Positions 35,551-44,969 are shown, counted from the first letter of the stretch. The stretch is 64,000 bases of DNA from an uncultured Erythrobacter sp. (GCA_947503155.1 CANNCL010000004.1:186001-250000); one strand, 5' to 3'. Numbers and translations are program-made. Notes: generated by a model not told the origin, from the sequence alone.

Positions 35551-37551
35551 ATGAATGTTTTGAAAAAGCCGCTTTTGGCCGCAATTCTCGGTGTATCGAC
35601 ACTTGGCCTTAGCGTAGCCGCACCCTCCGAAACGCAAGCGACCTCGTCGGTTCCTATCGATGTGTGGGCCTTGCGTGATGTCGTGAATGCTGTGCAAATC
35701 TCGCCCGATGGCGAGCATCTGCTGGTTCACATCAACCCTAGCCGCGATGGCGACTATTTGCTCCAGATCTACAAAACAGAAGATCTGTCGACGCCGTTTC
35801 GCACGCTCGCTGGTGACCGGATGGAACTCATCAGCGCACAATGGGCAAGCAACAATGTGATCTTTGGTCGCGCTTGGGAACAAGTGCGCGGAACCGTGCG
35901 GCGTCAAGAAGACGACACGCGCAATTACGCGAACTATTATTACGACCTAGAAGGCAACAAGTTCAGCCAGTCCGATGGTAACTTCGTGATTGTGAATTTG
36001 CTCCCAGACGAAGAAAATTCGGTTCTGGTTGCTGCGCCTGATGCGAATGCCGACCTTGGTGTCGATCCATTCCAAGCATTCCGTCCGCGTTCGTTCTACA
36101 AATTTAACCTACGCACGGGTTCACGCAGCCTGGTGCTGCGCGGGACGAGCAAATACGGACGTATTCAATTCGATAATCAGGGCAATCCTCGTTACGCCGA
36201 GGGGCAAGATACCGACAATACGGTGAAGACCTATTATCGTCGGCCGGGCGATGGTTCATGGACCCAATTTGGTGAAGTCTATGATCAGGATGATCACGCA
36301 AACCTTTACCGTTTCCTAGGCGGTTTTCAGGGTCTGCGCGGTTTTCATCATGAAAACCCGGACATCGCCTACATAATCGAAGCGCGCAATGGAGCCGATA
36401 AGGCATCATTGTGGGAGTTTGACTTTGGAACGGGCGAATATGGCCGGGAATTGTTCTCGACACCGGACGCTGATGTGATGCGGATTGGTACGCATTCGAT
36501 CCCGGGCAATGATAAACTCGCTTACGCAGAATATCCTGGTGCTAAGCGCGAACGTCATTGGTTCGATGAGGAAGAAAAGGCGCTTTACGAAGCGCTCGAA
36601 GCGCAAATCCCTTATGCGCATCAGATCAACATTTCGAGCCGTTCGTATGACGGACGCACGATGGTTGTGAGCAATCGCGGTCCGCATGACCCAGGTTCAT
36701 TCTGGCTCGTCAAAGACGGCCAGCTTGCGAAATTGGGCAGCCGTAATCCGTTGCTCGACCAAGCGGCCCTCGCAGATGTTGAGTACATTCGCTACGAAGC
36801 GCGCGATGGATTGATGATCCCTGGCTATGTGACGATCCCTGAAGGGGAAGGTCCATTCCCACTCGTGGTGCAACATAATGGCGGCCCGCACGTGAATGCT
36901 GTGCAGGGTTACTCAGAGATGAGCCAGATGCTTGCTGCTGCGGGTTACATGGTTCTTTACCCACAAAACCGGATTTCGACTGGTTGGGGCCAACGGCACT
37001 TTGACGCTGGGTATGGTGAGCACGGTCTCGCTATGCAGGATGACAAAGATGACGGTGTTAAATACCTGATCGATCAGGGCCTAGTTGACCCAGATCGTGT
37101 CGCGTTCTTTGGTTGGTCTTATGGCGGTTACGCTGCGCTCGTTTCGCTTAGCCGCGAAGAGCAACTGTACCAATGTGCGATTGCGGTTGCTGCCGTTGCT
37201 GACCCTGCCAAGTCGTTTCGTCAGGGTGCTGGCCGTGCGGGGAGCCGGGCAGCCAAGGCGACTATCGATTGGGCGGAGCGCCGCGGTTCGATCGGCATTA
37301 ACCCGATCGAGGAAGTTGATAAGGTCAATATTCCGCTTCTGATGGTTCACGGCAATGTCGACCGGCGCGTGCTGTATTACCACTTCACCGACTATAAGAA
37401 GGCGTTTGAAGAAGCGGGTAATACGGGCGAGTTCGTGACGCTGGAGGATGCCGATCACTTCGGTAACACTTTGATGTATGGTCATCAGCAGCAACTTTAT
37501 ACTAAGATGCTGGATTACCTTGCAAATGATTGCGGCGCGGGCGGACTCTAA
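35551..37551 (+). CDS. Exported S9-family (prolyl-oligopeptidase-type) serine peptidase
   Basis: A 666-residue peptidase with an N-terminal signal peptide (LLAAILGVSTLGLSVAAPSE). The first ~400 residues are a beta-propeller-like domain (ISPDGEHLLVHINPSRDGDY at its start), and the C-terminal ~260 residues are the alpha/beta-hydrolase domain. The catalytic triad is visible: Ser523 in FFGWSYGGYAAL, Asp604 in VHGNVDRRV and His636 in DADHFGNT. Such enzymes cleave short peptides, often after proline or as di/tripeptidyl peptidases. Start ATG 35551; a TTG at 35545 is in frame. It lies between two TonB-dependent receptors, suggesting breakdown of peptides they import. Confidence 0.93.
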   Translation: MNVLKKPLLAAILGVSTLGLSVAAPSETQATSSVPIDVWALRDVVNAVQISPDGEHLLVHINPSRDGDYLLQIYKTEDLSTPFRTLAGDRMELISAQWASNNVIFGRAWEQVRGTVRRQEDDTRNYANYYYDLEGNKFSQSDGNFVIVNLLPDEENSVLVAAPDANADLGVDPFQAFRPRSFYKFNLRTGSRSLVLRGTSKYGRIQFDNQGNPRYAEGQDTDNTVKTYYRRPGDGSWTQFGEVYDQDDHANLYRFLGGFQGLRGFHHENPDIAYIIEARNGADKASLWEFDFGTGEYGRELFSTPDADVMRIGTHSIPGNDKLAYAEYPGAKRERHWFDEEEKALYEALEAQIPYAHQINISSRSYDGRTMVVSNRGPHDPGSFWLVKDGQLAKLGSRNPLLDQAALADVEYIRYEARDGLMIPGYVTIPEGEGPFPLVVQHNGGPHVNAVQGYSEMSQMLAAAGYMVLYPQNRISTGWGQRHFDAGYGEHGLAMQDDKDDGVKYLIDQGLVDPDRVAFFGWSYGGYAALVSLSREEQLYQCAIAVAAVADPAKSFRQGAGRAGSRAAKATIDWAERRGSIGINPIEEVDKVNIPLLMVHGNVDRRVLYYHFTDYKKAFEEAGNTGEFVTLEDADHFGNTLMYGHQQQLYTKMLDYLANDCGAGGL

Positions 37552-37583
37552 CCGCTAAGTCGCCGCGCTAATCCGCGGACAAC

Positions 37584-37622
37584 AAAAAAGGGACCCGGCT
37601 ATCTGGCCGGGTCCCTTTTTTT
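37584..37622. terminator. Bidirectional rho-independent terminator after the S9 peptidase
   Basis: A-run, stem GGGACCCGGC (37590-37599), loop TATCTG, stem GCCGGGTCCC (37606-37615), then TTTTTTT. Symmetric A and T tracts, placed between convergent genes, so it can act on both strands. Confidence 0.92.
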
Positions 37623-37691
37623 GTTTGGCGGGGTTTTGTTTGGCGGGGTCGCGTTTACGCCGGACCTCAACCTCTTCTGTCACTGGCGGCG

Positions 37692-38291
37692 TTATTCGAC
37701 ACGCCGCCCTTTCACGCCAAGCTGACCATTGATCCGGACGAAGAAGTAGCCAAGCGCGGCAGGTTTAAACTCTGCTGTATCTCCGGGCTGTATCCTGCGT
37801 AGTCGCCGGGGAATGTTCTTCATCTCCCAAACGGCCCCTTCTGCTGTGGTGAAGCGTGCTTTGCGGCCCGAAAGGTAACGAACGCTCTCGATTGTCGTGG
37901 TGAAGAGTTCGTCCTCGTCTTCCTCCTCATCACTGCCAAATATGCCCAGATCGGGCAGGTTGAAACCAAACAAGCTCCGCCGGGTCTGACGCACATCTTC
38001 GCGGTCGACCACCTGCAATTCGCCTTCATCACTTGCGGTGACGATATTGCCGACCGCTGCGTCGAAACATGCCAATCGTTCGGAATTGTCAGCAATGACC
38101 TGACAGGCTTTCAGGCCGTCGAGATAATCACTATCGGCACCGGCGGGGCCTTCCTGTGCGCTCAGCGGCACAGCACATACGGCCAACAATCCCGCAAAGA
38201 GCATCGGGACCGAACGCCCGAACGGCGGCTGGGAAACTGCGCGCCGCAAGTTGGCTTTACTAGAATCGGTCGGCTGCGTGGTGGTAGCCAT
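37692..38291 (-). CDS. Exported hypothetical protein with an RLACFD motif
   Basis: A 199-residue protein with a 30-residue polar/basic n-region, a hydrophobic core (MLFAGLLAVCAVPLSA) and a likely signal cleavage near SAQEG. The mature protein begins with LKACQVIADNSERLACFDAA, a short cysteine-containing motif shared by several exported proteobacterial families, then an acidic run (SDEEEDEDE) and a beta-rich C-terminal half (TIESVRYLSGRKARFTTAEG). I cannot assign a function. ATG 38291 is chosen because GGAGAA lies at a good distance; an internal ATG at 38204 would give a standard signal peptide. It is divergent from the second TonB-dependent receptor. Confidence 0.75.
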   Translation of the reverse strand: MATTTQPTDSSKANLRRAVSQPPFGRSVPMLFAGLLAVCAVPLSAQEGPAGADSDYLDGLKACQVIADNSERLACFDAAVGNIVTASDEGELQVVDREDVRQTRRSLFGFNLPDLGIFGSDEEEDEDELFTTTIESVRYLSGRKARFTTAEGAVWEMKNIPRRLRRIQPGDTAEFKPAALGYFFVRINGQLGVKGRRVE

Positions 38292-38574
38292 GGGATATTC
38301 TCCGCGAGATACAGATCAAAAAATGCCCCTACCGCAAGCCGGTGGAGGCGAGAGATATGCTCTATTGCGGCTAGGCACAGGAATAAAGCCCCAACGCTCT
38401 GAAGTGGTAGTACAGACTGTAGCGTGAAAGCCACAGGTCGAACCGAACCTATCAAATCTGGCATGAGTGCGATTGCGAAGGCGTAATGTCATGTCATAAG
38501 CCCGCAACATGCGAGCACTGGCTCGTACGTTTGAATTGTGCGCCATGTTGGCGTGCATATCCAAGGGGACTGAA

Positions 38575-41472
38575 ATGAACCGCTTTAGCAAGGGCTCGCT
38601 CCTGGCTGGCACCGTCATGGCTGGTGCCATGATCGCCACACCAGCGATGGCTCAAGATTCCGAGACCAATGAAGGTGCATCGGAAGACAACCGCATCGTT
38701 GTCACCGGCTCGCGCATTCAGCGCCGTAACGTCGAAACCGCCGCTCCGGTGGCTGTCGTTGCAGCTGAAGAATTCCAACTTTCTGGTACCGTCAACGTTG
38801 AGAACGTGATCAACACGCTCCCACAAGTTGTTCCGGGCACCACATCATTCTCGAACAACCCAGGTAACGGTACAGCGTCGCTGAACCTCCGTAACCTCGG
38901 CTCGACCCGCACAATGCTGCTGGTTAATGGCCGTCGTTGGATGTTCTTTGATACCAACCAAGTCACCGATTTGAACACCATCCCAAGCTTCCTTCTGGAA
39001 TCGGTTGATGTTGTAACCGGTGGTGCTTCGGCCGTTTACGGTTCGGACGCTCTTGCTGGTGTTGTTAACTTCCGTCTGAAGGAAGTTGAAGGCGTCGAAG
39101 TCGGTGGTCAGTACTCGATCACTGAAGAAGGCGACGGCTCGCGTTATCAGGTTCACGGTGCAATCGGTTCCGATTTCGCTGATGGCCGCGGTAACGTCAC
39201 CATGTTCGGTGAATACTTCAACCGCGAAGAAATCTTCCAGGGCGATCGTACGTTCTCGAACTTCGCGCTTGGTGGTAACCCACTTCAGCAGCTCGGTTCT
39301 TCGCTTCCACCTGAAACGCGTCTGCGTTACGACGGTGATGGCGACGTGACTGGTACTTCGTTCGAAGCCAACAACAACCTCGCAATCTTTGGTTCGCCTG
39401 GTTCGCTTCGTGCATACGAAACGCCGCGCGATCTCTACAACTACGCACCGGTTAACTACCTGCAGCTCCCACAAGAGCGGTATCTGCTTGGTGGTATTGC
39501 CAGCTACGAAATTTCGTCAGCTCTCGAAGTTTACGGTGAAGTGACTTACGTCAACAACCGTGTTGATGCCGAATTGGCGCCAACTCCGATCCTGGTGAAC
39601 ACTTTCCTCGACATCGACTCATTGGTTGCCAATGGCTTCATCGATGCCGGTTCTGAAGCTGAGCTTCGTGCTCTTGACGCCTCTGAATCAGGTGCCGATG
39701 CCAATAACGGCCTCGTCGATGTTCAGATCCGTCGTCGTCTGCAAGAAGCAGGCGGTCGCCGTAACTTGGACGAGCGTAACGCATTCCGCGTTGTTGCTGG
39801 TGCTCGCGGTGAGATCAACGAATACCTGAACTACGATGCGTATTACCTGTTCTCACGGACACGTAACTCGAACATCCAACAAGGTAACGCTTCGGTTTCG
39901 CGCTTCACGGCTGCTGTTAACGGCACTGGTGCTAATCAGATCAATATCTTTGGTCTGAACACATTGTCTGCTGATGACGTGGACGTGTTCCGCATTCAGG
40001 CGCAAAATGGCGATATCTCGACTCTCGAAGTCGTATCGGCTGTTCTCTCTGGTTCCTTCGGCGATTTCGCTCTGGGTGCTGCTGAGCCAGTTGGTTTCGC
40101 ATTCGGTGCTGAATATCGCGGTGTTAGCTCACGCTTCATTCCTGACGAATTCCTGGCTTCTGGTGACGTTGCTGGCTTTAACGCCGGTCAGCCTACCGAA
40201 GGTAGCTACAGCGTTAAGGAACTGTTCGGCGAAGTTAACATTCCGTTCGAAACTGAAAGCGGCATGCGCTTCGAAGTTAACGGCGCTGCTCGTTACTCCG
40301 ATTACACGCTTGGCACTGTTGGCGGTGTATGGACTTACGCCGGTGGCGCTCAGTTCACGCCAATTCCTGATGTGACCCTGCGTGGTCAGTATCAGCGTGC
40401 TGTTCGTGCACCGAACGTGGGTGAATTGTTCCAGGGTACAGCCATTGGCTTCCCAGGCGCGAACGATCCATGTGCTGGTGACGGCGCAGGCGGCGGGCCA
40501 ATTCCAACTGGCGCGCTTCTGGCTATCTGCCAAGCAAACGGCGTTCCTGCTGGGAACATCGGTAACAATGCTGTGCTCCAGCCTGATGGCCAGATCGCTG
40601 CACTGTTCGGTGGTAACCCGAACCTTCAGGAAGAAACATCTGACAGCCTTACCTTCGGTATCGTGCTTCAGCCTTCGTTCCTGCCAGGTCTGACAATCAC
40701 GGCTGACTATTTCGACATCACTGTCGATGACGCCATCGTGACCATCAGTCTGCAACAGGCGTTGGATCTTTGCTTCAACCAAGCTCAAGATCTTAACGAC
40801 CCACGCTGCCTGACTTTCGTTGGCACTCGTGACAACCAAGGCGCATTTGGCCGTGACAACCCACCAGTTCTTGGTGGCGCGAACATCGCTGAATTCAGCA
40901 CCTCGGGCGTCGATCTTCAGATCAACTACGGAACTGACCTGCCGTTCTCGCTCATCAGTGATGGCGATGCACGGTTCGACATCCAGTTCCTGGGTACTTG
41001 GACTGAATCGTTCGACATCCGTCCGGATGTTTCGGATCCAACCAACGTTGACACATGTGCAGGCGAATTCGGCCTTACATGTGGTGAGCCGCAGGCTTCG
41101 TTCAAATGGACGTCGCGCTTCAGCTACATCGATGGTCCAATGACGATCACAACACGCTGGCGTCACCTGTCGAGCGTCGAAGACGATGATGATGGTGTAG
41201 ATTACATCGTTGAAAACATCAGCGCCTACGACCTCATCGATCTGACTGTGTCGGTTGATGCGACTGAGAACTTCACTGTTACGGCTGGTATTAACAACCT
41301 GTTCAATACCCTTCCGTCGACACCTGAGTTCAATGCAGCTGGTCAAGTGACAAACAACACCAACTCACTGCTCCTTGGCGATTTCAACAACGCTGAGCAG
41401 TCGAACACTTACCCGAGCACGTATGACGTGCTGGGCCGTGACTTCTTCGTCTCGGCACAGTTCCGCTTCTAA
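38575..41472 (+). CDS. TonB-dependent outer-membrane receptor
   Basis: A 965-residue receptor. Signal peptide MNRFSKGSLLAGTVMAGAMI with cleavage near AMAQD; TonB-box/plug region beginning RIVVTGSRIQRRNVETAAPV; plug landmarks LNLRNLGSTRTMLLVNGRRW and TGGASAVYGSDALAGVVNFR; barrel ending DFFVSAQFRF. ATG 38575 follows GGGGACTGAA; the frame extends to 38509 without a signal peptide. The codons favour GGT, GTT, CGT, AAC and TTC more than in neighbouring genes, which usually marks a highly expressed gene. The plug is similar to that of the receptor at 31994. Transcription ends at two hairpins, 41483-41508 and 41515-41553. Confidence 0.94.
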   Translation: MNRFSKGSLLAGTVMAGAMIATPAMAQDSETNEGASEDNRIVVTGSRIQRRNVETAAPVAVVAAEEFQLSGTVNVENVINTLPQVVPGTTSFSNNPGNGTASLNLRNLGSTRTMLLVNGRRWMFFDTNQVTDLNTIPSFLLESVDVVTGGASAVYGSDALAGVVNFRLKEVEGVEVGGQYSITEEGDGSRYQVHGAIGSDFADGRGNVTMFGEYFNREEIFQGDRTFSNFALGGNPLQQLGSSLPPETRLRYDGDGDVTGTSFEANNNLAIFGSPGSLRAYETPRDLYNYAPVNYLQLPQERYLLGGIASYEISSALEVYGEVTYVNNRVDAELAPTPILVNTFLDIDSLVANGFIDAGSEAELRALDASESGADANNGLVDVQIRRRLQEAGGRRNLDERNAFRVVAGARGEINEYLNYDAYYLFSRTRNSNIQQGNASVSRFTAAVNGTGANQINIFGLNTLSADDVDVFRIQAQNGDISTLEVVSAVLSGSFGDFALGAAEPVGFAFGAEYRGVSSRFIPDEFLASGDVAGFNAGQPTEGSYSVKELFGEVNIPFETESGMRFEVNGAARYSDYTLGTVGGVWTYAGGAQFTPIPDVTLRGQYQRAVRAPNVGELFQGTAIGFPGANDPCAGDGAGGGPIPTGALLAICQANGVPAGNIGNNAVLQPDGQIAALFGGNPNLQEETSDSLTFGIVLQPSFLPGLTITADYFDITVDDAIVTISLQQALDLCFNQAQDLNDPRCLTFVGTRDNQGAFGRDNPPVLGGANIAEFSTSGVDLQINYGTDLPFSLISDGDARFDIQFLGTWTESFDIRPDVSDPTNVDTCAGEFGLTCGEPQASFKWTSRFSYIDGPMTITTRWRHLSSVEDDDDGVDYIVENISAYDLIDLTVSVDATENFTVTAGINNLFNTLPSTPEFNAAGQVTNNTNSLLLGDFNNAEQSNTYPSTYDVLGRDFFVSAQFRF

Positions 41473-41482
41473 TCGGATTGTG

Positions 41483-41553
41483 GTCCCCCCGGCCTAGGTC
41501 GGGGGGACACCCACAAAAAGGGGCGTCAGGCTTATGCCTGACGCCCCTTTTTT
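41483..41553. terminator. Tandem hairpins ending the second TonB-dependent receptor
   Basis: First hairpin GTCCCCCC (41483-41490) / GGGGGGAC (41501-41508) without a T-run. Second hairpin: A-run, GGGGCGTCAGGC (41520-41531), loop TTAT, GCCTGACGCCCC (41536-41547), then TTTTTT. The second is symmetric and should also terminate the leftward methyltransferase operon. Confidence 0.9.
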
Positions 41554-41608
41554 GTTGCTCATTGAGCCTTGCCGGTATCAGGCAAGCTTTGGGTCAGCGA
41601 ATGCGTGG

Positions 41609-42523
41609 TCAACCAAAAGTGATGAAATCCGCAAGTTCACGCCCCGTCGGCTCCCGGATCGGAAGCGTTTCGCGCAGCGGCAGATCATGCGCAGCAAAAG
41701 CCGCCGTGATTACGCCGCGCGCATCGGCGGTCTTGCATGCCCCGGCGAGCGATTTGATCCGGCCCAACTCGTTCTTGGCATGGCCTTCGATAATGCCGAT
41801 TGTCTCCGTGATCGAACCCACGCCAGCTTGCCGTCCCATCAAACAGGAACGCCGGATCGCTTCTGGGATTTCCCATGCGGGCGATTGCTGGCCATATTTC
41901 TGAGCGCCTTGCTCCGCGACTTTGCCTGCAATCTTTGCTGCGCGGTCAATTCCCGCTGCGCCGCCCTTAAGCGCAGACTTAACTTTCCGAGCGACAGCCT
42001 TTTCCTTCAACGCCCAGAGCAACTCATTGCGCCGCGTGCGGTTGTGTTCAAGGATCGGGCCATCGCCCCGATGGACCATCAATCCGACTTTACCGCCCGG
42101 TGCGAGCACTCGCGCGATTTCATCGGCGACCTTGGTCACATCGCCATATTCAAAGCCAAATTGGCTAGTGACGGCGTGAAATCGGCCATCTTCAAACGGC
42201 AGCTCTTCCATGGGAATACCGCCGCGCGTTTCAGTGCCAGCGGGCGGCATCGGCAATTGGGGCGCAAGATCGATCCCGATCAATTGCAGATCGCTGCGTT
42301 TTGCCAGCATCCAGCGCAAAACGCGCCCATCGCCGGTCGCCAGATCGAGCAATTGCGCCCCTTCAGGCAGTTCGCTTGCAAAGCCATGCCACGCGGCCTG
42401 CTGTGCCTGTTCAATGGCGGCCCAGCGCTGCGGTAGGCATCCGCCGCTATCGCTTGCTGGTCCGCCCTTTGAATTGAGCGCCCAAAAATCGCCCCAGGCG
42501 TCTTGCGATTCAGTTGTAGCCAT
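41609..42523 (-). CDS. Class I SAM-dependent methyltransferase
   Basis: A 304-residue Rossmann-fold methyltransferase. Motif I is LLDLATGDGRVLRW at about 58-71, motif II ends with GIDLAP, and motif post-II contains EELPFEDGRFHAVTSQFGFE followed by EIARVLAPGGKVGLMVH. The C-terminal ~140 residues are helical and alanine-rich and do not match a standard small-molecule methyltransferase I know. Substrate unknown. It is the last gene of a leftward three-gene operon, 17 bases after the TPR/oxygenase gene, so it may modify the same substrate as the two oxygenases. Confidence 0.85.
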   Translation of the reverse strand: MATTESQDAWGDFWALNSKGGPASDSGGCLPQRWAAIEQAQQAAWHGFASELPEGAQLLDLATGDGRVLRWMLAKRSDLQLIGIDLAPQLPMPPAGTETRGGIPMEELPFEDGRFHAVTSQFGFEYGDVTKVADEIARVLAPGGKVGLMVHRGDGPILEHNRTRRNELLWALKEKAVARKVKSALKGGAAGIDRAAKIAGKVAEQGAQKYGQQSPAWEIPEAIRRSCLMGRQAGVGSITETIGIIEGHAKNELGRIKSLAGACKTADARGVITAAFAAHDLPLRETLPIREPTGRELADFITFG

Positions 42524-42540
42524 AATTGCTGCGTCGTTCC

Positions 42541-44241
42541 TCAGGTAACCACATCAAAGGCGACGGTCATCCGTTCCGCCGATGCGAAGGGGGTTGTGCC
42601 ATGATAGGCTGTGCTGGGAAACAGTGCGAGATGGCCCGGCACCGGCTGAATGCTCTTAATCGGGCCAAGGTCCAATCCCAGATCGCTTTTGGGGCGCCCA
42701 ACCTCTAGCCAGCCTTGTTGATCGGCCTGTTCCGCTTCGTCTGGCACAACCAAGTACAGCGCGGATGAAATCACACCTTGCGGGTGAATATGTGCGGTGT
42801 GGTGATCGCCGCCGCCGGTTAGCCGCACGGACCATGACCCCGCCAATTTCCACGGAGCATCTCGGCTGCGCAGCATGGGATGAGCGGCATCGAATTTAGG
42901 CAATTCCGCGCGATATTCGCCCAGCGTCGCCAAGATCGCTTCGCGCAATTCGGCTAGCAAAGGCTCCGTCCGGTGAAACAAAATACCGCGCGTCTGTGTG
43001 CCCCCGCGCAGGCTTTGCCCAAGCGGCATTGCCGACCCTGCGTGTAGAGCGCGTAGTTCGGAAACGGCATCGTCGATCAATCCCGCGCGGCCCGCCAGCG
43101 GGCGCATCTGGATCAGCCCGCTTTGTTCATGCAGCCATGCCGCACGTTCGGCCGATTGTGCATCACCGCCCAATCGCCATACAATCCCGCGCAGCGACCA
43201 TGCGGTAATATCCCAAGGCGAAGCCTCCAACGCCTCGCCAAGCAGCGCATCTGCTCGCGCAAATTCACCTGTGCGAATACGGTGCCGCGCCTCGTGTACG
43301 GCAACCCCCGGCATGTCGGGGGGGAGCTGCGCAAACACGGTTTCTGCCCGGTCCAAATCGCCAGCAGAACCGGCATTTACGGCCTCTAGCAAAGCGAAAT
43401 GCGGTTCATGCGGAAATCGCTCGCGCGCGGCGGCAGCGACGATTGCAGCCTGTGCCGAATGGTCCAGCCCGGCTAAGGTCTCTGCATGGGTCGCGGGAAT
43501 ATTGGGGTCTTGCGGTATGCGCGCGGCGGCTTCGCGAAAGGGGGCGGCGAAATCGGCCTCTCCTGCGGCCAGTTTTAATCCTGACAGGAACGATAGGGCA
43601 GCAATAAAGCCCGGTGCCTGCGTGCACAATTGCTGCGCAATCGCGCGGGCCCCGGCAATGTCGCCTGCCACTTCGAGTGCCTGCGCCTTGCCGAGCCACA
43701 GATCGCCGTCGCCCTGATTGACCGCGATTGCGGCGTCAAACCGCTGCACAGCATCCGCCTCTCCCCGCTCGATCGCGGTTCGCGCGCGCCCGTGCAAAGC
43801 CCGCGAATGGCCCGCGTCCAGAGCGAGTACGGCGTCATACCAATGCGCCGCCTGCTCCAATTCGCCCAGCGCACGGTGCGATGTGGCGCGCACGCTGCCA
43901 TAACGCGGCACAGACCTGCCCGCTTTCTCATGCGGAGCAAGGGCAGACACAACCTCTGCGTGCCGGCCCAAACTTTGCAAAGCAATCGCGTGATTGAGCT
44001 GAAAATCGAGCATCTCCGGCGCGAGAGTGCAGGCAGCCGCGAAATGTATAACCGCCGCCGCAGTGTCGCCCGACTTAAGCGCCAGATCACCGGCCGCATC
44101 GGCCAACGCCGAGTCTTTCGGATGCGCGATCCGGGCGGCTTCTGCAATTTGCCGCGCACCAGCGACATCATTGGCCTGCATCGCCATGCGAATGCGCATC
44201 ATCGCCTCTGGCGCAGACAGCGGGGCGGCCGCTTTGGTCAT
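42541..44241 (-). CDS. TPR protein with C-terminal putative 2OG-Fe(II) oxygenase domain
   Basis: A 566-residue protein. The first ~370 residues are helical repeats of TPR type (AGARQIAEAARIAHPKDSAL, DTAAAVIHFAAACTLAPEML, ELEQAAHWYDAVLALDAGHS). The C-terminal ~190 residues match the PF13759 putative 2OG-Fe(II) oxygenase fold: WSVRLTGGGDHHTAHIHPQG, SSALYLVVPDEAEQADQQG and PGHLALFPSTAYHGTTPF, with His-x-His-type and distal His ligands plus a likely 2OG-binding Arg in RMTVAFDVV. The start at 44241 overlaps the upstream stop by four bases (ATGA); ATG 44256 is also in frame. It probably hydroxylates a protein or peptide recognised by the TPR arm. Confidence 0.85.
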   Translation of the reverse strand: MTKAAAPLSAPEAMMRIRMAMQANDVAGARQIAEAARIAHPKDSALADAAGDLALKSGDTAAAVIHFAAACTLAPEMLDFQLNHAIALQSLGRHAEVVSALAPHEKAGRSVPRYGSVRATSHRALGELEQAAHWYDAVLALDAGHSRALHGRARTAIERGEADAVQRFDAAIAVNQGDGDLWLGKAQALEVAGDIAGARAIAQQLCTQAPGFIAALSFLSGLKLAAGEADFAAPFREAAARIPQDPNIPATHAETLAGLDHSAQAAIVAAAARERFPHEPHFALLEAVNAGSAGDLDRAETVFAQLPPDMPGVAVHEARHRIRTGEFARADALLGEALEASPWDITAWSLRGIVWRLGGDAQSAERAAWLHEQSGLIQMRPLAGRAGLIDDAVSELRALHAGSAMPLGQSLRGGTQTRGILFHRTEPLLAELREAILATLGEYRAELPKFDAAHPMLRSRDAPWKLAGSWSVRLTGGGDHHTAHIHPQGVISSALYLVVPDEAEQADQQGWLEVGRPKSDLGLDLGPIKSIQPVPGHLALFPSTAYHGTTPFASAERMTVAFDVVT

Positions 44242-44969
44242 TGCGTGCGCAACCATCCGGTAATTGCCATCCGGCCAACCGGCGCGAAAGGCGGGACATA
44301 ACTGACCATGTGTGATTGCGGCACTTTGAACAGGTTGAGCGCGTTGTAACGCGGCCGGAATCCCTGAACCACGTCGCCATCATCGTCGAGGAAGAGCAAA
44401 TAGCCGCCCCAATCGGGATGCCAATCGGGCGGCGCGAAGTTCAATACATAGGCGACCTCCCACCCTTCGGCGACATGGCTGTCAATGTGGCGGCCTAAGT
44501 AATGGTTCGGGGCAAACAGGCTGGCTTGTCCGTCCGCCTTGATCAATCCGCCTATCCCGGTGATGTCGCGGGCGAGGTTGATGAAGTCATCAGCGTTGAG
44601 ATGTTCGAGCAAAATTTCATGCGCGCTGCCGGGATCCCACCCTTCCTGAATTGCCGTGAGGATCGGGTAGTGCGCAAAGCGAAAGCCATATTCGCCGCGC
44701 GCCGAATTGTTTTGCGCTGCCATTGCGGCGGCATTGACCCGCGCGGCGCCATCCTGCGTGCGGACCTCTTCCATGCGGAAGCTCTGGCGGTTCTCGTCAC
44801 CAGCTCCGGTCGCCATACCCCACGGCGTACCCTTCGCCAGCACGGTCAGAACCTCGCGCGCGGCTTCCTCGGTCAGCACGTCGCGCACTTGCACACGGCC
44901 AGTTTCAGCAAACTGAGCGGCGTGGGCTTTGCGGTCGATCACGGGGTTGAGTTCAAACAACGTTTTCAT
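44238..44969 (-). CDS. 2OG-Fe(II) oxygenase, prolyl-4-hydroxylase/Tpa1-like
   Basis: A 243-residue double-stranded beta-helix dioxygenase. The iron ligands are seen in NHYLGRHIDSHVAEGWEVAY (His-x-Asp) and a distal His in KVPQSHMVSYVPPF, with the 2OG-binding Arg expected in GRMAITGWLRTQ at the C-terminus. The DWHPDWGGYLLFLDDDGDV segment is typical of Tpa1/PHD-like members. Similar genes occur near TonB-dependent receptors in sphingomonads and caulobacters. It is the first gene of the leftward operon, overlapping the TPR/oxygenase gene by four bases. Confidence 0.85.
   Translation of the reverse strand: MKTLFELNPVIDRKAHAAQFAETGRVQVRDVLTEEAAREVLTVLAKGTPWGMATGAGDENRQSFRMEEVRTQDGAARVNAAAMAAQNNSARGEYGFRFAHYPILTAIQEGWDPGSAHEILLEHLNADDFINLARDITGIGGLIKADGQASLFAPNHYLGRHIDSHVAEGWEVAYVLNFAPPDWHPDWGGYLLFLDDDGDVVQGFRPRYNALNLFKVPQSHMVSYVPPFAPVGRMAITGWLRTQ

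Noticed and set aside
40129..41346. 405-codon open frame on the minus strand inside the second TonB-dependent receptor
   Set aside because: It is a shadow of the strong codon bias of the real gene; the protein is rich in Cys, Trp, Arg and Val without family pattern.
41534..42436. 300-codon plus-strand frame over the methyltransferase gene
   Set aside because: The methyltransferase frame has motif I and the operon spacing; the opposite frame starts inside a terminator.
43630..44301. 223-codon plus-strand frame over the TPR/oxygenase gene
   Set aside because: Antisense to a protein with clear TPR repeats and a four-base overlap with its neighbour.
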